A stretch of DNA of 64,000 nt from Streptomyces sp. NK08204 (GTDB lineage: Bacteria; Actinomycetota; Actinomycetes; Streptomycetales; Streptomycetaceae): contig NZ_JAINVF010000006.1 in the NCBI RefSeq assembly GCF_020400585.1, positions 248,001-312,000 of the forward strand. The letters run 5' to 3'. Positions 45,879 through 56,290 of the stretch are shown in pieces. Positions within the stretch are counted from its first letter, which is position 1. Each line of letters opens with the position of its first letter. A program made the position numbers and the translations under genes. The notes beneath the pieces were generated by a model. That model was not told where the DNA came from and did no database searches. It saw only the letters and a program-made list of their open reading frames with translations.

Positions 45879-46784
45879 ATGACCGCTGAAACGATCACCG
45901 CAGACGCCTCCGGCACCTTCACACTCGGCGACCTGCCCGTCAGCCGCATCGGCTTCGGTGCGATGCGGCTGACGGGCAGCGCCGCCTTCCACCTCGGCAC
46001 GCCCAGCGACCGCGCACGCTCGATCGCGGTGCTGCGCCGAGCCGTGGAACTCGGCGTCAACCACATCGACACCGCCGCCTTCTACTTCTCCGCCCTCCGC
46101 TCGGCCAACGAACTCATCAACACCGCGCTCGCCCCCTACCCGGACGACCTGCTGATCGCCACCAAGGTCGGCCCGTTCCGCGACTGCTCCGGCGAGTGGG
46201 CCACCTCCGCCCGGCCCGACCAGCTGCGCGGCCACGTCGAGGAGAACCTGCGCCAGCTCGGCCGCGACCACCTGGACCTCGTCTACCTGCGCCGCATGCG
46301 CCAGGACTCCATCGCCGAGCACTTCGGCGTACTCGCCGACCTGCGCGCAGCGGGCCTGATCCGGCACCTTGGCATCTCCGCGGTCGAACCCAGGCACCTG
46401 ACCGAGGCGCTGCAGATCGCGCCCGTGGTGGCCGTGCAGAACCGGTTCGGGCTGGCCGCCGCCGACCCGGACGCCGACGAACTCCTGCGGATGTGCGGGG
46501 AGCGGGGCATCGCGTTCGTGCCCTTCTTCGCCATCGCGGGCGAGGGCGCCGACCGTGGTGCCACCGCTGCCCGGCAGCAGGACGAGGTGCTCGCCGTCGC
46601 CCACGCGCACGGCGTGAGCCCCGCGCAGGTCCGCATCGCCTGGACTCTGCACCAGGGCCCGCATGTGCTCGCCATCCCCGGCACCGGCAACGCCGACCAC
46701 CTCGCCGACAACATCGCCGCGGGCGCCATCAGGCTCACGGAGGAGGAACTGGACCGGCTGGACGCCGTGCGCCGGGCCGCCTGA
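45879..46784 (+). CDS. Aldo/keto reductase
   Basis: 301 residues. TIM-barrel AKR with VSRIGFGAMRLTG, catalytic-type NHIDTAAFYFSALRSANELI (Asp and Tyr), LLIATKVGPF (Lys), HLDLVYLRRM at the position of the usual H (here R-R-M, so the classical catalytic histidine is not present in its normal place), and VLAIPGTGNADHLADN for NADPH binding. ATG at 45879 is preferred; a GTG at 45861 is possible. Possibly an operon with the ALDH. Confidence 0.9.
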   Translation: MTAETITADASGTFTLGDLPVSRIGFGAMRLTGSAAFHLGTPSDRARSIAVLRRAVELGVNHIDTAAFYFSALRSANELINTALAPYPDDLLIATKVGPFRDCSGEWATSARPDQLRGHVEENLRQLGRDHLDLVYLRRMRQDSIAEHFGVLADLRAAGLIRHLGISAVEPRHLTEALQIAPVVAVQNRFGLAAADPDADELLRMCGERGIAFVPFFAIAGEGADRGATAARQQDEVLAVAHAHGVSPAQVRIAWTLHQGPHVLAIPGTGNADHLADNIAAGAIRLTEEELDRLDAVRRAA

Positions 46785-46881
46785 GCGCCTGCGCGGTGGC
46801 GGGGCCTGTCGATCAGCTCGTTCCCGGATGCGATGCGCACAAGGGTGCGCCGGCGCACCCCGGTGGACGGCAGCCCGCTGA

Positions 46882-46895
46882 CTACAATCCAGTAG
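46882..46895. promoter_or_regulatory. Candidate BlaI-type operator
   Basis: CTAC-AATCCA-GTAG lies 74 bases before blaI-like gene's start. BlaI-family dimers bind TACA/TGTA-type dyads and usually repress their own gene. Short arms, so weak evidence. Confidence 0.3.
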
Positions 46896-46968
46896 ACGGT
46901 CTTCCCAGCCGTGGGCGGGGGCGGACGGGGCGCAGCGCCGTGGACGAAGACGGAGTGAGGAACGTTCC

Positions 46969-47349
46969 ATGACCGAGGCCAAGGAAGAACGCCGGTCGGC
47001 CGGTGAACTCGAAGCGAGTGTCATGGCCGCGCTCTGGGCCGCCGGTACACCCCAGACGCCCGGCCAGGTCCAGCTGAGCCTCGGCGCCGGCCTCGCCCGC
47101 ACCACGGTCACGACGATCCTCGCCCGGCTGCACGACAAGGGCGTGGTCGAGCGGGAGCGGCAGGGCCGCGGTTACGCCTACTACCCCGCCCGGGAGGCCA
47201 GGGACGCCCAGGGCCTCACCGCGCGCCGGATGCACAGCGAACTCGATCGCGACAGCGACCGTGAGACGGTCCTCGCCCGCTTCGTCGCCCAGCTCAGCCC
47301 CGACGACGAACGCATCCTGCGGGACCTGCTCGAATCCGACGACCGTTGA
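46969..47349 (+). CDS. BlaI/MecI/CopY-family transcriptional regulator
   Basis: 126 residues. Winged-helix domain (AGELEASVMAALWAAGTPQT, LARTTVTTILARLHDKGVVE, RQGRGYAYYPARE) with a C-terminal dimerisation tail (LARFVAQLSPDDERILRDLL). Such repressors are normally cleaved by a membrane M56 protease encoded immediately downstream. Here only a short hydrophobic start of that kind follows (see 47346). ATG at 46969 after GAGGAACG. Confidence 0.92.
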   Translation: MTEAKEERRSAGELEASVMAALWAAGTPQTPGQVQLSLGAGLARTTVTTILARLHDKGVVERERQGRGYAYYPAREARDAQGLTARRMHSELDRDSDRETVLARFVAQLSPDDERILRDLLESDDR

Positions 47350-47478
47350 CCGCGCTGCTTCTGCTCCTGCTCCTGGCCGCCCCCACCGGACCGACCTGGC
47401 GGTGGCCAGGGCGTGCCTCGAAGATGTCGACGGGCCGGACATGGGGGTGTCCCAGGTCCGGCCCGTCCCCGTGCGCCG
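47346..47478 (+). pseudogene. Possible remnant of M56 (BlaR1-like) protease start
   Basis: A TTG overlapping the blaI-like stop by four bases opens TALLLLLLLAAPTGPTW, the kind of first membrane helix that begins M56 proteases in the usual blaI-M56 operon. After about 20 residues the frame runs through the terminator hairpin and loses character. I infer that the partner protease was deleted, leaving only its first codons. Weak, based mainly on position and overlap. Confidence 0.35.
47429..47467. terminator. Bidirectional terminator
   Basis: GACGGGCCGGAC / GTCCGGCCCGTC is a perfect 12-base stem with a 15-base loop between convergent blaI-like and GNAT genes. Confidence 0.8.
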
Positions 47479-48360
47479 CTAGACGTCGAGCTGGTGCTGG
47501 TGTGTCGTGTGCGTGGGTATGTAGCCGAGGCTGTCGTTGATCTGTCTCATGTGCGTGTTGCCGTCGGCGGTGTCGGTCAGGAGGCCGCCGAGGCCCGGAT
47601 AACGGCCACAGGTCTGTCGGATCGACTCGGCCTTCATCCATCGCCCGAGGCCGTGTCCCCGGTGCTCGGGCAGCACGCCGGTGCCGTAGTGCTGGCCGTC
47701 GCCTGTGCCGTTGCCGGGGACGACGAGTTCGGTGAACCCGGCGATCGAGCCGTCCGAGGCGTCGACGGCGACGACGGTGTGCAGCTGGTCGCCGCGCTGT
47801 TCGACGGCCTTCGCCGCAGCCCGGACGCGATCCACGTCCCAGGTCACGGTGCCGTAGTCGGTGCCGTCCATGGGCATGTCGTCCATGGCGCGACGTGAGG
47901 CGGCGAACGTCTGGGCGAGGCCGTCGGGGACGGTTCCCTGCCAGGACACCAGCCGGTAGCCGGGATGCGGACGCTCGACGATCTCGTCGAGGGCGGTGGT
48001 GTCCACATCGGCCAGGGGCAAGCGGGAGAACCTCAGTGTGAGGACCTTACGGAAACCGCGCGCCGCCAGGAAGCGGTCGCCGGGCGATCCCGCCTCAGCC
48101 TGCGCGAGGACGCGGCGTCGGGCATCGTCCCGGGCGGCGGCCACGGCGGCGTCGAGGAGCCGGGAGCCGACGCCTCTGCGTCGCTCCACGGGATGGACAC
48201 TCAGGGTCAGTTCGGCCAGGTGCTTCTGTCCAGGGCCGGTGAACAGCCGCAGAAAGGCCGTCCCGACCGGGATGGAATCGGCGTCGGACGCCAGCCATGC
48301 AAGACGCCGGCTGTGCGGCCCGTGAGCGGGGTCGGTCAGTGGGGTGATGCGAAGCGACAA
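47479..48360 (-). CDS. Two-domain GNAT acetyltransferase
   Basis: 293 residues. First GNAT half: LTLSVHPVERRRGVGSRLLD with the RRxGxG acetyl-CoA loop. Second half: QHYGTGVLPEHRGHGLGRWM with HRGHGLG, then QTCGRYPGLGGLLTDTADGN and MRQINDSLGYIPT. TTG at 48360 is chosen because ACGGAG lies just upstream; TTG at 48387 would add nine residues but lacks a ribosome site. Similar to mycothiol-synthase-like double GNATs, but substrate unknown. Confidence 0.85.
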   Translation of the reverse strand: MSLRITPLTDPAHGPHSRRLAWLASDADSIPVGTAFLRLFTGPGQKHLAELTLSVHPVERRRGVGSRLLDAAVAAARDDARRRVLAQAEAGSPGDRFLAARGFRKVLTLRFSRLPLADVDTTALDEIVERPHPGYRLVSWQGTVPDGLAQTFAASRRAMDDMPMDGTDYGTVTWDVDRVRAAAKAVEQRGDQLHTVVAVDASDGSIAGFTELVVPGNGTGDGQHYGTGVLPEHRGHGLGRWMKAESIRQTCGRYPGLGGLLTDTADGNTHMRQINDSLGYIPTHTTHQHQLDV

Positions 48361-49216
48361 GGTGACTCCGTCGTGAGGAGGTGGCAAAGGTCAGTACGCG
48401 GGCTCAACTGCTGGGCACTCCTGCGCATGTGCTCCACACCTCCTCGTCGACAGCGCCGGTCCGCAACAACACGGACGGCCGGCAGAATCTAGCTGGCCCG
48501 CCGGTTCCTCGGCAAAGGGTTAATGACCTGCTGGCCGGCGAGGTCGTCCCCGGGGCGGCTGCACCCCCTGCGCTCGGCCCCGCCGTACCGGCTGCTCGGC
48601 CACTCACGACAACACCGTCCGCCCGTTCTTCTCGCTGCTCGGGGAGCCGTCCGCGCCGGAGGCGGCCTCCCGCAGGACGAGGACGACGAGCGGTGGGGGT
48701 CGAACGCGCGAACGCGCGGATCAGTCGTCGAGCGCGGTGAGCGCGTGCGCGTACTGATCGCCGGTGACGGGCTCCAGCCAGGTGGTGCCGTCTCCCTTGC
48801 CGTCGCCGACGACCATGGCGATGTGCGCCATCTGCTGCTCAACGCAGCAGATCAACGGCCATCTGCCGGGCGACGGAAAGGCTGTCGTGACGACGCCCGG
48901 CGCAACCCGGTCCCCTGCCCGCCGTCCAGGGCGCCCACCGGACCCGGCGCCCGACCACCACCCTCCCGCCGGCCTGCATGGTCGTCTCCCGCGGCGGCCC
49001 CCGGTGACGGGCATGGCGGACGTCATCGCCGGGCCGAGGCCGCCGAGGGGGGAGGCGGGGCGCTGACCACCTGGTCGGCACCCCCTGCCCAGGCCGCCCA
49101 CCACCCCGGCACCGGTCCTGCTCCCGCCGCACGCGGACGCGCGTAGACCAAGGACTGGCGTCCGTGAGGTTTTACGTATAACCTCACCCGCTAACCACCT
49201 CCACCGGAAGGTCCCG
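48361..49216. other. Long gene-poor stretch
   Basis: About 850 bases without an intact gene. The minus frame at 48721-48865 reads EQQMAHIAMVVGDGKGDGTT then WLEPVTGDQYAHALTALDD and a stop, which looks like the genuine C-terminus of a lost hypothetical protein. On the plus strand GLMTCWPARS... and other frames show no motif. The last 60 bases contain the inverted repeat upstream of the VOC/add operon. Probably a deletion scar. Confidence 0.45.
49164..49187. promoter_or_regulatory. 8-8-8 inverted repeat before VOC-add operon
   Basis: GTGAGGTT-TTACGTAT-AACCTCAC is a perfect 8-base inverted repeat with an AT-rich 8-base centre, 29 bases before the VOC gene's ATG. It sits exactly where a promoter is expected, so it is a strong operator candidate. 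Confidence 0.6.
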
Positions 49217-49657
49217 ATGCGACGCGTTGCCCTGGTCGCCCTCGTGGTCGACGACTACGACGAGGCGATCCGCTTCTACACGGAGGCCCTCGGATTCCGG
49301 CTGGCCGAGGACACGCCCCGGCCGGACGGCTCCCGCTGGGTCGTCGTCGAGCCCGGTCCGGACGGCGCCGGTACCGGCCTGCTGCTCGCCCGCGCCAAGG
49401 GCGCAGAACAGCGCGCCCGGATCGGGGACCAGACCGGCGGACGCGTGGGGTTCTTCCTGCACACCGACGACTTCGCCCGCGACCACGCCCGTATGGCCGC
49501 CGCCGGCGTGACCTTCCTGGAGGAGCCGCGGCACGAGCCGTACGGCACCGTCGCCGTCTTCCGGGACCTGTACGGCAACCGCTGGGACCTGCTCCAGCCC
49601 GCCACCGACCGACCCACCGCCCACCCCGCACCATCTGCCGAGGAAGCACACCCATGA
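49217..49657 (+). CDS. VOC-family (glyoxalase-like) protein
   Basis: 146 residues. Two beta-alpha-beta-beta-beta modules: [20 protein letters not shown] with [12 protein letters not shown], and [20 protein letters not shown] with [14 protein letters not shown]. The final E of glyoxalase I metal sites is replaced (DLLQP region), so an isomerase activity is not implied. It overlaps adenosine deaminase by ATGA, so the two are translationally coupled and probably work together. Function unproven. Confidence 0.9.
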   Translation: MRRVALVALVVDDYDEAIRFYTEALGFRLAEDTPRPDGSRWVVVEPGPDGAGTGLLLARAKGAEQRARIGDQTGGRVGFFLHTDDFARDHARMAAAGVTFLEEPRHEPYGTVAVFRDLYGNRWDLLQPATDRPTAHPAPSAEEAHP

Positions 49658-50724
49658 CCGCGACCCGCATCGACACCGAGACCCTCCGCCGGCTTCCCAA
49701 GGCCGTCCTGCACGACCACCTCGACGGCGGCCTGCGCCCCGCCACCGTCGTCGAACTCGCGGCCGCGGTCGGCCACACCCTGCCCACCACCGACCCGGAC
49801 GAGCTGGCCGCCTGGTACTTCGAGGCCGCCAACTCCGGCGACCTGGTCCGCTACATCGCCACCTTCGAACACACCCTCGCCGTCATGCAGACCCGCGAGG
49901 GCCTGCTGCGTACCGCCGAGGAGTACGTCCTCGACCTCGCCGCCGACGGCGTCGTCTACGCCGAGGTGCGCTACGCCCCCGAGCTGAACGTGCGGGGTGG
50001 GCTGACCATGAAGGAGGTCGTGGAGACCGTCCAGGAGGGTCTCGCGGCGGGCATGGCGAAGGCCGCCGCCGCGGGCACTCAGGTCCGGGTGGGCACCCTG
50101 CTGTGCGGCATGCGGATGTTCGACCGGGTCCGCGAGGCCGCCGACCTGGCCGTCGCCTACCGCGACGCCGGCGTCGTCGGCTTCGACATAGCCGGCGCCG
50201 AGGACGGCTTCCCGCCCGCCGAGCACCTGGACGCCTTCGAGCACCTGCGCCGCGAGAACGTGCCGTTCACCATCCACGCCGGCGAGGCGCACGGCCTGCC
50301 CAGCATCCACCAGGCCCTGCAGGTGTGCGGCGCCCAGCGCATCGGCCACGGCGTGCGCCTCACCGAGGACATCGTGGACGGCAAGCTCGGCCGCCTCGCC
50401 TCCTGGGTCCGCGACCGCCGGATCGCGCTGGAGATGTGCCCGACGTCCAACCTCCAGACGGGCTGCGCCACCTCGATCGCCGAGCACCCGATCACGGCGC
50501 TGAAGGACCTGGGCTTCCGGGTCACCCTGAACACGGACAACCGTCTGGTGTCGGGTACGACGATGACCCGCGAGATGTCCCTGCTGGTCGAGGAGGCCGG
50601 CTGGGGCGTCGAGGACCTGCGCACGGTCACGGTGAACGCACTCAAGAGCGCCTTCCTCCCGTTCGACGAGCGCAACGCCCTGATCGAGGACGTGGTCCTG
50701 CCGGGTTACGCCGCCGCGCTCTGA
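49654..50724 (+). CDS. add: Adenosine deaminase
   Basis: 356 residues. It converts adenosine to inosine in purine salvage. Zinc and catalytic residues are visible: [17 protein letters not shown] (His and catalytic Glu), [19 protein letters not shown], and [14 protein letters not shown] with the zinc-ligand Asp. Length is normal. It starts by ATGA overlap with the VOC gene; both likely answer to the inverted repeat upstream. The 3' end overlaps the convergent DinB gene by 19 bases. Confidence 0.96.
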   Translation: MTATRIDTETLRRLPKAVLHDHLDGGLRPATVVELAAAVGHTLPTTDPDELAAWYFEAANSGDLVRYIATFEHTLAVMQTREGLLRTAEEYVLDLAADGVVYAEVRYAPELNVRGGLTMKEVVETVQEGLAAGMAKAAAAGTQVRVGTLLCGMRMFDRVREAADLAVAYRDAGVVGFDIAGAEDGFPPAEHLDAFEHLRRENVPFTIHAGEAHGLPSIHQALQVCGAQRIGHGVRLTEDIVDGKLGRLASWVRDRRIALEMCPTSNLQTGCATSIAEHPITALKDLGFRVTLNTDNRLVSGTTMTREMSLLVEEAGWGVEDLRTVTVNALKSAFLPFDERNALIEDVVLPGYAAAL

Positions 50725-51221
50725 AGCAGTCCCTTGAGGTATGCGGCCTGTCCGACGTGCTGAAGGTCGTCGGACAGGACGCTCACCAGGCGCACCCCGA
50801 GGGTGACCGGCGGGTCCCAGCGCACGTCCACGATCCGCTCCAGGTCCTTCGCGGCGAGCGTGTGCAGGGCTCCGAGCGTCTGCTCGTGCACGGCGTCGTA
50901 GTACTCGGCGAGCGCGTCCGCCGACTCGACGCGCACCTCGGCGACTTTGGCGGGACTGTGCCCGTACCCGATGTCGTTGCGGGGCAGGCCGAGGCCGAAC
51001 CGCTTCTCCCAGCCCTGGGAGAGCCACACCTGGTCGAGCTCGAAGGCGTCGGCGACGTGGTCGTCCTGTACCCGGGTCAGGTGCCAGACGAGCCAGGCGA
51101 TGGAGTTGGCGTCGGGGGCCGGGCGGGCGTTCAGCTCCTTCGGCCCGAGGCCGTCGAGGGCGGCATGGACTTCTTCCTGGATGCGGCCGTAGCCGTCGAT
51201 GAGGATGTCCTTCGCAAGCAT
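50706..51221 (-). CDS. DinB-family protein (DUF664-like)
   Basis: 171 residues. A four-helix metal-dependent bundle: [39 protein letters not shown] with the first histidine, and [18 protein letters not shown] with the last. Such proteins often use mycothiol or bacillithiol in thiol transfer. ATG at 51221 follows GGTGGAAG. Function not known. Confidence 0.9.
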   Translation of the reverse strand: MLAKDILIDGYGRIQEEVHAALDGLGPKELNARPAPDANSIAWLVWHLTRVQDDHVADAFELDQVWLSQGWEKRFGLGLPRNDIGYGHSPAKVAEVRVESADALAEYYDAVHEQTLGALHTLAAKDLERIVDVRWDPPVTLGVRLVSVLSDDLQHVGQAAYLKGLLQSAAA

Positions 51222-51273
51222 GCTTCCACCATCGCGCATCACCGTCGCTCGTGCGTGCGCAATGCGCCGTCCG

Positions 51274-52182
51274 TCACGTCCCGCACGGCCGGGGCGGGGC
51301 CAGGCCCTCCGCTTCCAGCAGGGTGACCAGGGCACGGGCCGCCGGGCTGGTGGCCCGCTCCGGCGGCAGCAGCGCGACGGTCTCGTACTTCGGGTCGCCC
51401 GTGACCTCGAGCGGGAGCGCCGTGAGCGTGGGGCGCTTGTGCCGGAAGTGCCGGGGGACGACCGCGATGCCGAGGTTCTCCTCGACCAGGTCCAGCAGGC
51501 CGTGTACGTCGTTGACCTCCAGCGCGACCGTCCGCCGGACCCCGGACGCGGCGAAGGCGGCGTCCGTGATGCGGCGCGGGCCCCAGTCCGGCTGGAAGTC
51601 GACGAAGACCTCCCCGGCCAGGTCCGGCGGCGTGAGTACTGCGTCGGACGAGGCGAGGCGGTGGCCGCCGTGGCACAGGACGATCATCGGCTCGCTGGTC
51701 AGGGACAGCGAGCGCAGCTGGTCGGTGTCCGCCTGCGTGCGGTACGCGAAGGCCAGGTCGAGGCGGCCCGCCGTGACCTCGTCGGCCAGTGCCCCCGAAC
51801 CTGCCTGCCGCAGCCGGATCTCCACATCGGGGTGCCGTCCCCGGAACGCCGCCAGCAGCTGTGCCACATGCACCCCGGCGATGCACTGCTCGGTGCCCAG
51901 CGCCAGCGTGCCGCGCAGCACGCCCTGCACCGCGGCGACCGCCTCGTGCGCCGAACGCACCTGGGCCAGGATCCGCTCGGCCTCCGCCAGCAGCGCGCGG
52001 CCCGCCTCGGTGAGCGTCACCCGGCGGGTGGTACGCACGAACAGCGGCGCCCGCAACTCCCGCTCCAGCGCCCGGATGGAGGCGGACAGACCCGACTGGG
52101 ACACCATCAGGCGTTCGGCGGCCCTGGTGAAATGCTGGTCCTCGGCGACCGCGACGAAGTGCTGAAGATGGCGCAGTTCCAT
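51274..52182 (-). CDS. LysR-family transcriptional regulator
   Basis: 302 residues. N-terminal HTH (ELRHLQHFVAVAEDQHFTRA, AERLMVSQSGLSASIRALER, PLFVRTTRRVTLTEAGRALL) followed by a periplasmic-binding-type effector domain. Divergent from the aldo/keto reductase at 52293 with 110 bases between, the classical arrangement for a LysR regulator and its target. ATG at 52182; the longer frame to 52269 is rejected. Confidence 0.94.
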   Translation of the reverse strand: MELRHLQHFVAVAEDQHFTRAAERLMVSQSGLSASIRALERELRAPLFVRTTRRVTLTEAGRALLAEAERILAQVRSAHEAVAAVQGVLRGTLALGTEQCIAGVHVAQLLAAFRGRHPDVEIRLRQAGSGALADEVTAGRLDLAFAYRTQADTDQLRSLSLTSEPMIVLCHGGHRLASSDAVLTPPDLAGEVFVDFQPDWGPRRITDAAFAASGVRRTVALEVNDVHGLLDLVEENLGIAVVPRHFRHKRPTLTALPLEVTGDPKYETVALLPPERATSPAARALVTLLEAEGLAPPRPCGT

Positions 52183-52292
52183 GATTGAGAAGCCTAACCG
52201 CTGAATTCCATCGGATTCTCCTGTTGGACCGCTGCCCGCGTCCCAGGAAAGAGTGGGCCGGTAGACCATGTGCCAACCCCTCTGGAGTCGCG

Positions 52293-53285
<993 letters not shown>

Positions 53286-53298
53286 GACGGCGGCAGCC

Positions 53299-53330
53299 GC
53301 GGGCGAAGGGGTGCGTCGCCCTCCGCCCGC
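53299..53330. terminator. Terminator between AKR and NTF2 genes
   Basis: GCGGGCGAAGGG / CCCTCCGCCCGC: 12-base stem with one mismatch and an 8-base loop, between convergent genes. Confidence 0.65.
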
Positions 53331-53344
53331 TGTGCGTACGCCTC

Positions 53345-53728
53345 TCAGGCGCCGGCCGGCACCCGGTCCAAGAACCCCAGCACCTGCCGGATCCGGCCCT
53401 CGTCGTCCAGCGTGACCACGTCGAATCCGGCGACCGGTGCCGAGCCGTCGGCCTCGTTCACCAGCTCCCAGGCGAAGCGCGCGGTGTCGTGGTGCCCGTC
53501 CACCGCGCCGAGCGGCCGGAACACGAACCCCGGGAACTGCTCGTGGACCGCCGCGATCACCGCCGCGATCTGCTCGTGCCCCTGGACGTCGGCAAGCGGG
53601 TCGGTGTAGCCGCCGTCGGCGGTCCAGGCGGCTGCGACCGCCTTGGTGATGGCCTCCGGCTGGGTGGCATTCCAGGCCTCGAAGTAACGGGCCGCGGCGA
53701 TCTCGTAACGGTCGGTGTTCACGGACAT
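53345..53728 (-). CDS. NTF2/SnoaL-like protein
   Basis: 127 residues. Cone-shaped NTF2 fold: AAARYFEAWNATQPEAITKA, WTADGGYTDPLADVQGHEQI and GFDVVTLDDEGRIRQVLGFL, as in SnoaL-like cyclases and limonene-epoxide-hydrolase-like proteins. ATG at 53728 follows ATGGAGG. Its role is unknown; many are stress or small-molecule binders. Confidence 0.88.
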   Translation of the reverse strand: MSVNTDRYEIAAARYFEAWNATQPEAITKAVAAAWTADGGYTDPLADVQGHEQIAAVIAAVHEQFPGFVFRPLGAVDGHHDTARFAWELVNEADGSAPVAGFDVVTLDDEGRIRQVLGFLDRVPAGA

Positions 53729-54052
53729 GGTGAATCAGCCTCCATCGAGGATGTATCTGCTGGTCAGGAGCCGGATCTCAGGGTTCGTCGATCCGGTGTG
53801 ACCACCATGCCCGAGCCGCGCGGGGCCGGTCGATTACCTCCGGCGTAATCGGCGGAGCCCCTATGGCACCCGACCAGCCTGCGCGAATCCGCCCAGAACG
53901 GGCGGTGAATATGCCAAGAGTGTGGCCGGAAAGTCATGGTGACAGCGTTTCGGGAGTGTCGATACTCGAACTTCAGGGGCACTTCACCGCACAGGAGCCG
54001 CACCGGCAGCGAGGTCTGGTCGGCGTACCAGCGAGGCGACGGGGGAGTGAGC
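53729..54052. other. Divergent intergenic region with inverted repeat
   Basis: About 324 bases, no gene. CGATTAC-CTCCGGC-GTAATCG at 53831-53851 is a perfect 7-base inverted repeat with a 7-base spacer, about 100 bases from the NTF2 gene start: a plausible operator. Confidence 0.5.
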
Positions 54053-54463
54053 GTGCACGACGAATTCCTGTGCCACGTCACCGCGTACGGCACGTGCGGC
54101 GGGCAGCGCATCGGCGTACCGCTCGGCACGTACCGCGCGCCGACCCTGGCACTGGCCCTGTGGTGGCTGCGCGACCGGGCGTCATGGATCGCCGAGCGGC
54201 TCGACCCCACTCCCGAGGGCACCGTCTTCCCGGCGGGGGCGCTGGTCCCGGTCGCGGACACCGTCGCCGACGTCCCCACGCTGCTGCGGGCCTGGTGCGC
54301 CGACGGCGACCGGCAGGAGCAGGCCGCCGACGAGTTATCGGGCGGGCGGCTGGTGCGGATCGCCGCCAGTGACGACACCACCGAGTACGAGCTGCTCGCC
54401 GAGTCCGTCGACGCACTGCGCATGCAGCGCACCGTCCCGGCGCTCGTCGTCACCATGGCCTGA
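54053..54463 (+). CDS. Hypothetical protein with a TTA codon
   Basis: 136 residues, soluble and acidic, with VHDEFLCHVTAYGTCGGQRI, LALALWWLRDRASWIAERL and TVADVPTLLRAWCADGDRQE. GTG at 54053 follows GGGGGAG. TTA at 54335-54337 (leucine in ADELSGG) may make translation bldA-dependent, linking it to development. I do not recognise the family. Confidence 0.75.
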   Translation: MHDEFLCHVTAYGTCGGQRIGVPLGTYRAPTLALALWWLRDRASWIAERLDPTPEGTVFPAGALVPVADTVADVPTLLRAWCADGDRQEQAADELSGGRLVRIAASDDTTEYELLAESVDALRMQRTVPALVVTMA

Positions 54464-55006
54464 CCGGCGTCGCCGGTGCCGCCCACGCCGTCCGCCGACC
54501 CCACGGGCGCAAAAGTGAGCGAATTGGTGGAATATCGGTGGAATTCCGGCCATGGTGGAGCGGCCGGCGGCACCGACGGCGCCCGAACTCGTCGAAGCCG
54601 GCGCCCGACTGACCGCCGTGCCGACACCACCGAGCCGGGGGTTTTGTCCCCCTCCTGTGGTCCCGCCGTGCGGCATGCCCGCCTGAGAGGCTCCCGACCC
54701 GGCACGCCCCCCTGCCCCCCTCGACACGCTGCCGCCGGTGCAGCTCGTGCAACGGCCCGGCGACGGGGGCCACATCCACTGCGCGGACGGCTGCCGCCTG
54801 GTCGCCGTCGGCGCCCCAGGACCCGCCCGCCACCGACGGCACCGACGCCGCCGCCGACCCGCGACGGCGGCCTTTCAGGGCCGGCCCTGCTGTTGGCCCG
54901 CCCACCAGTACGACGAGCCGCCCGCGCCGAGCGAGGCCCGCCCTGGCCTGGGCCGGGCCGCCACACCGGCTGGGCAGAACCCGTCCTCCGCGGGTGAGAC
55001 CCGGCC
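54464..55006. other. Gene-free stretch
   Basis: About 540 bases with no supported gene. Contains a repeated GGTGGAAT (at 54527 and 54537), and a weak hairpin GGGGG-TTTTGT-CCCCC at 54637-54652. Open frames here are Arg/Pro-rich shadows. Confidence 0.5.
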
Positions 55007-56290
55007 TCAGAGCCCGGCCGACGCGACCCGGCGCCGTACCGGCACCGCCAGCAGACCGCCCACGAAACCGGCGGCCAGTCCCCACAGCGCCCCCAGGCCC
55101 ACCGCCTGCCACAGCTGTGGTTTGAGGAAGAGTTCCCCGGACAGGCCGCCGCCCAGGTTTCCGATGCCGAGAAGGGACAGACCGTAGTGCGCCGAGACAC
55201 GGCCCACGAGGCAGATCATGAGGACGGTCAGAGCGAGTGCGACGGCCAGGCGCAGGGCGTGCTGCCAGGTCCGCACGCCGGCCGGTGAGCGTACGGCCAT
55301 CTGCACGGCGACCGCGAGCAGCAGCACCGCGTCGGCCACCACGAGCCACCACGCCCGGCCGTCGTAGCCGGCGAGCGTGCGCAGGTTCAGCGTGGAGACA
55401 TCGGGGGCGCGCAGGACCGCGTCCAGCACATGCGGCATCGGCAGCCCGAACGGGCCCGCCACGCGGCCGTGCCAGGTCGCGCCCAGGCCCACGGTGAGCG
55501 CCGGCCACGCCAGATTGGGCAGCCCGAGCAGGATCAGCGCGCATGTCGTGGCGGGGTGCCCGCGCGTCGCCGCCGTCACCAGCCCGACGACCAGGGCGGC
55601 GACGACATAGGCGAGCAGCAGCACCACCATCGCGTGCGCGGCGGGGCGCACCGACTCCTGCAGGCGCAGCAGCCGCCCCGGCAGCGGCGCCCCGCGCGCG
55701 ACCAGCAGGGTGAGCACCAGCACCCCGGCCAGCCACATCAGCCCGAACAGCACCGTCAGCGGCACGTTCGTCGTGAACCCGACCCGGGGGCCGGCGGCGA
55801 ACAGGCCGGTGAGATCGGCGAGGATGCCGTTGCCCACGTCGACGGCGAAGGTCTGCCGGGCACCGAGGGCCAGGCCGATCAGCACGAGCAGCCACAGCGC
55901 CGCGATCCGCGCGGCCCAGCCCGCCAGCTCACCGGCCGAGGCGACCGCTCGGTGCCGCAGCGGCCGGAGGAAGCACGCCCCGATCACCAGCGCACCGGCC
56001 AGGGTCACCGACAGCGGGATCACGGTGAGACCGGCCCGGGTCTGCGCCAGCGCGCCCGCGTTGCCGGAGAGTTCGACGCTCCCCCCGACGGAGGCGGCCA
56101 CGGTCGCGGCGACCACCCGGGGAAACGCCCCGTCCGGCAGGTCCGCCGCTCCGGCCGCCCACAGTCCGAGCGCCGCCGTCAGTGCCATGACGGCCAGCCC
56201 GGCCAGCACCGTGGCCACGGCCCGCGCCCAGCCGTGCCGGGCGACGGGCCGCTCGGGTACGGGCCGGGCGGGGACGGTCGGAGGGCTCAC
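55007..56290 (-). CDS. Streptophobe-family integral membrane protein
   Basis: 427 residues with about 10-11 hydrophobic helices. A conserved middle run includes VGNGILADLTGLFAAGPRVG, LLLAYVVAALVVGLVTAATR and PNLAWPALTVGLGATWHGRV, and the C-terminus has LWGLAAGFVGGLLAVPVRRR. This matches the Streptomyces-specific 'streptophobe' family of unknown function. Start ATG 56290. Confidence 0.88.
   Translation of the reverse strand: MSPPTVPARPVPERPVARHGWARAVATVLAGLAVMALTAALGLWAAGAADLPDGAFPRVVAATVAASVGGSVELSGNAGALAQTRAGLTVIPLSVTLAGALVIGACFLRPLRHRAVASAGELAGWAARIAALWLLVLIGLALGARQTFAVDVGNGILADLTGLFAAGPRVGFTTNVPLTVLFGLMWLAGVLVLTLLVARGAPLPGRLLRLQESVRPAAHAMVVLLLAYVVAALVVGLVTAATRGHPATTCALILLGLPNLAWPALTVGLGATWHGRVAGPFGLPMPHVLDAVLRAPDVSTLNLRTLAGYDGRAWWLVVADAVLLLAVAVQMAVRSPAGVRTWQHALRLAVALALTVLMICLVGRVSAHYGLSLLGIGNLGGGLSGELFLKPQLWQAVGLGALWGLAAGFVGGLLAVPVRRRVASAGL

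Noticed and set aside
54450..55895. 481-residue minus frame across the gap and the streptophobe gene
   Set aside because: Frame-shifted shadow of the membrane protein; no hydrophobic helices or motifs.
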